Positions 14,914 through 19,045 of a DNA stretch of 19,045 nucleotides are shown here, one piece after another. Below the pieces are notes generated by a model that searched no databases, was not told where the DNA came from, and was given only the letters and a program-made list of their open reading frames with translations. Source of the DNA: Patescibacteria group bacterium (GTDB taxonomy: Bacteria; Patescibacteriota; Gracilibacteria; UBA1369); the NCBI GenBank assembly GCA_018825335.1, contig JAHJEW010000114.1, positions 1 to 19,045 of the forward strand, in the 5' to 3' direction. The stretch's first letter is position 1; the number at the start of each line of letters is the position of its first letter. The position numbers and the translations under genes are program-made.

Positions 14914-15735
14914 ATGGATACCGTCATATCCTTGCTGTCACAACTGGATTATCATACATATTGGGGAGTATTTATTTTCGGAATTCTTATCTCAACGACT
15001 GCAATGAGTAGTGGAATAGATGGCGCCGTCTTTTGGGCGCCGGTTTTGTTGATTGTATACAGAGTCGAGCCTTCCGTGGCAATCGCCTGCGCGATTTTTA
15101 TTGAAATTTTCGGTTTTGGTTCCGGTATTTATGGTTATGTAAAACGTAAGAAGATCAAATATAGGGAGGCTCTTTACCTCCTAATGTTTACCATACCGAT
15201 GGGAATGCTCGGCGCCTATGTTTCAAAACTTTTACCGGAAAAATTCCTGATCTTCCTAATTTCTCTTTCCTGCCTGTTTCTGATTGTGGTGAACGTTAAA
15301 CGCGCAAAAATGCATGTAGAAGTAAGAAAACCGGATGATCTGTCTTTAAGAAACATGAAGCTGGGTGCCATATTGAGCATGATAGGAGGATTTTTTGTTG
15401 GTACTATCGGCATTGGCATAGGTGAAACCAACCACTATTACCTTCTTATCAGGAATAAATATCCGACCACGTTTGCTGTCGGAACTTCCGTATTCATGAT
15501 AGCGATTACGGCCTTTTTCTGCTCACTCTTCAATTTATTCTACTTTGCGGGCTCCTCTTCTTTTGATTTGGTGAAAACTGCCAGTATCCTTGTTTTTGCT
15601 ATTCCTTCCGTTATTTTCGGAGCAAGAATCGGTGTGCGCATTGCCCACATTATTGAAAGGCAACATTTCAATTATATGCTGGCCGGCATATTTTGTTTTA
15701 TGTGTGTTATTTCTTTCTATAGAATATTGATATAA
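14914..15735 (+). CDS. TauE/SafE-family membrane permease, 273 aa
   Basis: About eight hydrophobic helices (near 17-33, 37-50, 53-75, 84-103, 110-127, 149-170, 185-212, 221-240 and 253-271, some of which may be re-entrant) and a two-fold repeat typical of the family. Glycine-rich stretches such as GGFFVGTIGIGIGETNHYY (158-176) fit the second-half family motif. Members export sulfite, sulfoacetate or other organosulfur anions across the inner membrane; the substrate here cannot be told. Length is usual for the family. It has its own promoter and sits alone between SRAP and the cyclase. Another small multi-pass permease family is the main alternative. Confidence 0.8.
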   Translation: MDTVISLLSQLDYHTYWGVFIFGILISTTAMSSGIDGAVFWAPVLLIVYRVEPSVAIACAIFIEIFGFGSGIYGYVKRKKIKYREALYLLMFTIPMGMLGAYVSKLLPEKFLIFLISLSCLFLIVVNVKRAKMHVEVRKPDDLSLRNMKLGAILSMIGGFFVGTIGIGIGETNHYYLLIRNKYPTTFAVGTSVFMIAITAFFCSLFNLFYFAGSSSFDLVKTASILVFAIPSVIFGARIGVRIAHIIERQHFNYMLAGIFCFMCVISFYRILI

Positions 15736-15793
15736 GTGGGCACAGTACAGGGCCTTTGTGTTTTCTTTAACATAAATATCTATTTATGCAAAT

Positions 15794-15823
15794 TTGACAC
15801 TGATTTTTTTATTGTGCTAGATT
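15794..15823 (+). promoter_or_regulatory. Promoter of the GGDEF gene
   Basis: TTGACA (15794-15799), an 18-bp spacer and TAGATT (15818-15823, four of six). Two near-identical 11-mers, AATTTGACACT (15791-15801) and GATTTGGCACT (15820-15830), overlap the two boxes and may be activator or repressor sites. Confidence 0.4.
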
Positions 15824-15854
15824 TGGCACTAAAATAATTTTTTTTGATTTCGAC

Positions 15855-17492
15855 ATGACTTTCAAATCCGGGACAGATAAAGTTGAAGAAAGCGCTATTG
15901 AAAAAATACTCGATGGAGTCTCTGATCCGGTCATTGCTGCCGTGAATGGCACGATTGTTTTTGCCAACAATCCCGCTTATTCCGCTTTTTCCCGGGATTC
16001 CGGCCGTTCAATTGTGTCAGGAAATATCAGCGGTTTATTGAAACCCGAGTACGCGCACATGATTGGTGATCTTTCTGAAAGCTCCGAGGGAATAGTAGTT
16101 AAGGATATCAGCGACGTTGTTTGGAGCGTGAGAAAAAAGGTTACGGCAATCGCCGGGCAGGAGACCAATATTTTTCAATTTCGCCGCATACCTGTCAACG
16201 AACAGTTGCTGGCAAGTCTTCCATCTTCAAATCCAAATGGAATTGTCGGAATAAAACTTCCCGACAGAGGAGGGGGCAAAGCGGAGTTATACCTTAATGA
16301 TGTAACAAAAAAACGCTTTCCCAAATTTGAACAGTCCCATTTGCCCGAAATCCTTGAAATAATTGATTTTTTAATGAAGTCGGATCAGGAGAGCTATGTA
16401 CGCACCATCAGAGACAAAAGCGAGAATGGAATCCGGTTTTATGAACAAAGGATTGTTTATTTGCCGAGGGAAAAAATGGCCATGGTTTATTTCAGCGATA
16501 TTACAGATCTGGTGTATATGACGGAACTGCCAAAGCATAATCCGAATCCTGTTATTAAAATCAAACTTAACATGCCCGGCGGTGGAAAAGGTTTAAAATA
16601 CTGCAATCGTGAGGGAAGAATGCATTTCCCTGAACTGGATGTCTCCGGCTTTTCCGGTAGAGTTCTTCACTCTTTTGAGGATGGGGTAGCCTTTGCCGAT
16701 TTTCGTTCCGATATTGAAAGCTGTGAAATTTTCAACGGACTGGACGATGTAATTGATCTGCTCAGAAAAACAGATAAAAGGGTTTATGTTCGTGAAGTGG
16801 AGGTTACTCACTATGAAAGACCCCCCAGGTTTTATGAACAGAAAATCGTATTTGATGCTGAAAATGATTACGTAATATTGTTTTTAACCGATATAACCGA
16901 GCGGGTGAAACTCGTACAAAGGATGAAAGATGTTCATGAAGTGTTGGAAGATAAAGCCATCCGCGATCCGCTTACCAAGCTTTATAACCGCCGTTATTTG
17001 GGGGATGCGCTGAAAAATTATGTTAGTGAGGCCGAGCGCAGTGGCAATTATCTTGGCGTCATTATGATTGATATCGATTTTTTTAAGACTATTAATGACA
17101 AATTTGGCCATCCGGCCGGAGACACTGTACTTTGTAATGTCGCAAGAATTTTATCCGAGAGTATAAGAAAGAATGATATTATCTGCCGCTATGGTGGAGA
17201 TGAATTTACAGTTCTTCTCCCGGGTACAGATCCTCACGGTACGAAGATAGCGGCTGAAAAACTGCGTCTGGCCGTTGAAGAGCAATCCAAGGCTGTTTAT
17301 GATGGTATTCAATTCCCCAGAATTACGATTTCCGCCGGGTGTATTTCCTTCCTTCCCCAGGAAAGTGACGAAAGGGACCCGACTGAAAATAGCACTTTCC
17401 TGTTGAGCGTTGCCGATGCAGCTTTGCGTACGGCCAAAGAAACACGTAACAGGGTATATATGCCACATATTTCACAAGGCATAAAAACATAG
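15855..17492 (+). CDS. PAS-GGDEF diguanylate cyclase with I-site, 545 aa
   Basis: The enzyme makes c-di-GMP from two GTP. The GGDEF domain (about 365-540) has DPLTKLYNRR (371-380), metal-binding D406 in MIDIDFF, an intact GGDEF (447-451), and RKND (438-441) exactly five residues ahead, the RxxD inhibitory site for product feedback. Ahead of it are a PAS domain (about 12-115) and two homologous PAS-like segments (about 122-222 and 226-352). The latter repeat a proline/asparagine lead-in (SNPNG and HNPNP), a GGGK turn (140-142 and 243-245), and RFYEQ.IV followed by DIT. A coiled helix (350-368) links sensors to catalysis. No signal peptide or membrane helix is visible, so it acts in the cytosol; the sensed ligand is unknown. 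Confidence 0.93.
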   Translation: MTFKSGTDKVEESAIEKILDGVSDPVIAAVNGTIVFANNPAYSAFSRDSGRSIVSGNISGLLKPEYAHMIGDLSESSEGIVVKDISDVVWSVRKKVTAIAGQETNIFQFRRIPVNEQLLASLPSSNPNGIVGIKLPDRGGGKAELYLNDVTKKRFPKFEQSHLPEILEIIDFLMKSDQESYVRTIRDKSENGIRFYEQRIVYLPREKMAMVYFSDITDLVYMTELPKHNPNPVIKIKLNMPGGGKGLKYCNREGRMHFPELDVSGFSGRVLHSFEDGVAFADFRSDIESCEIFNGLDDVIDLLRKTDKRVYVREVEVTHYERPPRFYEQKIVFDAENDYVILFLTDITERVKLVQRMKDVHEVLEDKAIRDPLTKLYNRRYLGDALKNYVSEAERSGNYLGVIMIDIDFFKTINDKFGHPAGDTVLCNVARILSESIRKNDIICRYGGDEFTVLLPGTDPHGTKIAAEKLRLAVEEQSKAVYDGIQFPRITISAGCISFLPQESDERDPTENSTFLLSVADAALRTAKETRNRVYMPHISQGIKT

Positions 17493-17515
17493 CCCGTAGA
17501 AGCGGCTTTATTTTC
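17491..17515 (+). terminator. Possible terminator of the GGDEF gene
   Basis: AGCC (17491-17494) pairs with GGCT (17504-17507) and is followed by TTATTTT. A second hairpin, ATTTTCC/GGAAAAT, spans 17510-17538. The first stem has only four pairs, so this is weak. Confidence 0.35.
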
Positions 17516-17542
17516 CTGCGCCACCTGCCCGGGAAAATCCTC

Positions 17543-17571
17543 TTGCATGGTATACGATCGTATACTATTTT
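17543..17571 (+). promoter_or_regulatory. lexA promoter
   Basis: TTGCAT (17543-17548), exact 17-bp spacer and TATTTT (17566-17571). The spacer is almost entirely the 16-bp palindrome at 17550-17565, so anything bound there would block RNA polymerase. Confidence 0.5.
17550..17565. promoter_or_regulatory. Candidate LexA operator, perfect palindrome
   Basis: GTATACGATCGTATAC is a perfect 16-bp palindrome between the -35 and -10 boxes, about 32 bp before the lexA start. Self-repression through an operator in its own promoter is the rule for LexA; the binding of this site is inferred. Confidence 0.6.
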
Positions 17572-17596
17572 ATGTATGTAAGTTTAACTATTTTTT

Positions 17597-18235
17597 ATGA
17601 AAATTTTATATTCCGGAGTGGATGGTGCGGCGCAGGGTGGCGCGGCGGGCGGCATCGGGCGCTGCGCCGTAAGCGGGCGGGCGGAGAAGCTGAAAAGTTT
17701 TTATCGGGAGAAAGGGCGGATGCCGAGTTATGGCGAGCTGACGCGGCTTTTGGGGTATAAATCCAAGCGGAGCGCGCAAAAAATTGTTGATAAATGGGTG
17801 GAAAAGGGGGTGGTGCGCAAAGATGAAACCGGGAAGCTGCTGCCGGGCGGATTTTTGTCGGCTTTGCGCGTGCTTGGCGAGGTGGCTGCGGGGTGGCCTT
17901 CTCCGGCGGAAGAGGAAAATGCGGATACGATTTCTCTTGATGACTGGCTGGTTGAGGATAAAGAGGCCAGCTTTATGCTTAAGGTGACGGGTGATTCCAT
18001 GATCGACGCGGGAATAAATCATGGGGATTATGTGATTCTGCATCGGGGTAAATCGCCAAAAAATAATGACGTTGTGGTGGCGGAGGTGGATAAGGAGTGG
18101 ACGATAAAGTTTTTCCGCAGGGTTGGGAAGAGTGTCACTCTGGTGCCCGCGAACAAAAACTATAAACCGATTGTGCCAAAGGAAGAGCTGCGCGTGGCCG
18201 GAGTTGTAACCGCCGTAATTCGTAAATATGCTTAA
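17597..18235 (+). CDS. lexA: LexA-type SOS repressor, 212 aa
   Basis: A winged-helix DNA-binding region (about 29-83) with RMPSYGELTRLLGYKSKRSA (41-60) is followed by an S24 peptidase domain. The self-cleavage bond is A98-G99 in EVAAGW. The catalytic Ser is S134 in GDSMIDAGI and the Lys is K171 in DKEWTIKFF. RecA-stimulated cleavage would free the SOS genes. Length is usual for LexA. Residues 8-28 form an odd Gly/Ala-rich stretch ahead of the DNA-binding helix, encoded by very G+C-rich DNA. A GTG at 17618 is an alternative start but does not remove it. The frame overlaps dinB by 8 bp. A UmuD-like role is possible, but the DNA-binding region argues for a repressor. Confidence 0.9.
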   Translation: MKILYSGVDGAAQGGAAGGIGRCAVSGRAEKLKSFYREKGRMPSYGELTRLLGYKSKRSAQKIVDKWVEKGVVRKDETGKLLPGGFLSALRVLGEVAAGWPSPAEEENADTISLDDWLVEDKEASFMLKVTGDSMIDAGINHGDYVILHRGKSPKNNDVVVAEVDKEWTIKFFRRVGKSVTLVPANKNYKPIVPKEELRVAGVVTAVIRKYA

Positions 18236-19045
18236 AAATTTAAGATCCTGGCCACGCGCGATTTTGCACGTGGACTGCGACGCGTTCTTTGCGTCCTGCG
18301 AGCAGGCTGTGCATCCGGAGTACAGAGGGAGGCCGGTTATTACGGGGAAGGAACGCGGGATTGTGGCGGCGGCCAGTTATGAGGCCAAAGCTCTTGGTGT
18401 TAAGCGCGGAACTCCGCTTTGGGAGGTCAGGAAGATTTGTCCGGACGCGATTATTGTTCCGTCCGACTATGAAACTTACAGTCTTTTTTCCAAACGGCTT
18501 TTTGACATTATAAGGCGCTATACGCCGATTGTGGAGGAATATTCCATTGATGAGGCTTTCGCGGAGATAACGGGCTTTCAAAGGGCCTACAACGCTTCTT
18601 ACGAAGAGATCGCACTTAAGATGAAGAAGGAGATTGAAGATAGTTTGGGCCTTACTGTTTCTGTGGGGCTTAGCCTTTCCAAGGTGCTTGCCAAGGTTGG
18701 ATCTAAACACAAAAAACCTGCGGGGTTTACGCCGATTCCCGGGTACAGTATTCATGAATATCTGTATCGCCTGCCAATAGAAAGTGTTTGGGGGATAGGG
18801 CCGAAAACCGCGGCGTTCTGCCGTGCGAATGGGATGCGGACTGCGCTGGATTTTGCGCGACGCCGGACTCCATATATTAAAAATACTTTCACCAAACCTC
18901 ACTACGAAATCTGGCGAGAGCTGAACGGTGAGGCGGTTTATTCCGTTGAGACAGAGCAAAAAACCGATTATGACACTATTTCCAAGATGAAAACTTTTAC
19001 TCCCCCGTCGGTGGACGCGGCTTTTGTTTTCGCGCAGATTGCCAA
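18228..19045 (+). CDS. Y-family DNA polymerase (DinB/UmuC type), 3' end beyond the window
   Basis: The frame is open from ATG 18228 to the window end (272 codons). Catalytic residues of translesion polymerases are seen: D16 in HVDCDAFFASCEQ and D108-E109 in YSIDEAFAEITG. Also present are GIVAAASYEAKALGVKRG in the fingers, SVGLSLSKVLAKVGSKHKKP in the palm, and the helix-hairpin-helix WGIGPKTA in the thumb. The little-finger domain begins near the window edge. The start overlaps the lexA stop by 8 bp (ATGCTTAA), so the two are translationally coupled and under LexA control, like umuDC. Pol IV and UmuC cannot be told apart from this part. Confidence 0.93.
   Translation, partial: MLKNLRSWPRAILHVDCDAFFASCEQAVHPEYRGRPVITGKERGIVAAASYEAKALGVKRGTPLWEVRKICPDAIIVPSDYETYSLFSKRLFDIIRRYTPIVEEYSIDEAFAEITGFQRAYNASYEEIALKMKKEIEDSLGLTVSVGLSLSKVLAKVGSKHKKPAGFTPIPGYSIHEYLYRLPIESVWGIGPKTAAFCRANGMRTALDFARRRTPYIKNTFTKPHYEIWRELNGEAVYSVETEQKTDYDTISKMKTFTPPSVDAAFVFAQIA

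Noticed and set aside
18240..18959. A 239-codon minus-strand frame opposite the polymerase gene
   Set aside because: The plus-strand frame encodes an unmistakable Y-family polymerase; the opposite frame is a shadow without motifs.
1..19045. CRISPR array or integron attC array
   Set aside because: No regularly spaced repeats with unique spacers; the only repeats are the two RNA units, the IS ends and tRNA fragments.

Overview
The window looks like a chromosomal segment of an uncultured, moderately AT-rich bacterium. The LexA DNA-binding region carries an RMPSYGEL-type motif familiar from Patescibacteria (CPR) genomes. EgtD-like methyltransferases and promoter-proximal starts without Shine-Dalgarno sequences fit a candidate-phylum origin. 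The phylum assignment is only a low-confidence inference. The standard genetic code fits all genes.

Left, 1-1092: no protein gene is visible. A leftward sigma70-type promoter (963-992), whose -35 sits in a perfect 9-bp inverted repeat, and a leftward intrinsic terminator (8-93) bracket about 950 nt of hairpin-rich DNA. This stretch contains two diverged tandem copies of a roughly 220-nt unit. I read it as a candidate long structured non-coding RNA.

Centre, 1093-12476: the most unusual part is a near mirror-image locus of (p)ppGpp enzymes and SAM-methyltransferase-fold proteins. The leftward operon encodes a 565-aa protein with an EgtD-like C-terminal half, a RelA/SpoT homologue with an intact hydrolase but a wrecked synthetase site, and a 322-aa EgtD-like methyltransferase. 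The rightward set encodes a 1103-aa RelA/SpoT enzyme with both active sites intact, fused through four membrane helices to a Rossmann domain, followed by a 599-aa soluble paralogue of that fused domain. An IS4-like element (5856-7227) lies exactly between the two arms. Its outermost bases supply five of the six -35 bases on each side, so it may drive both arms.

Right, 12477-19045: a tRNA-Phe gene flanked by partial tRNA copies, an ATP-grasp ligase (minus strand), a SRAP/YedK DNA-protein crosslink gene, a TauE/SafE-type exporter, a PAS-GGDEF diguanylate cyclase with its I-site, and a lexA-dinB pair whose reading frames overlap. The lexA promoter holds a perfect 16-bp palindrome in its spacer. 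SRAP, lexA and dinB form a DNA-damage theme and are visibly richer in G+C than their neighbours. The dinB gene runs off the window end.

Together the window encodes two nucleotide second-messenger activities, (p)ppGpp and c-di-GMP. The RSH-methyltransferase locus is the best candidate for a previously undescribed system: intact synthesis sits in a membrane-anchored protein tied to a methyltransferase-like domain, and dedicated hydrolysis sits in the opposite arm beside EgtD-like enzymes.
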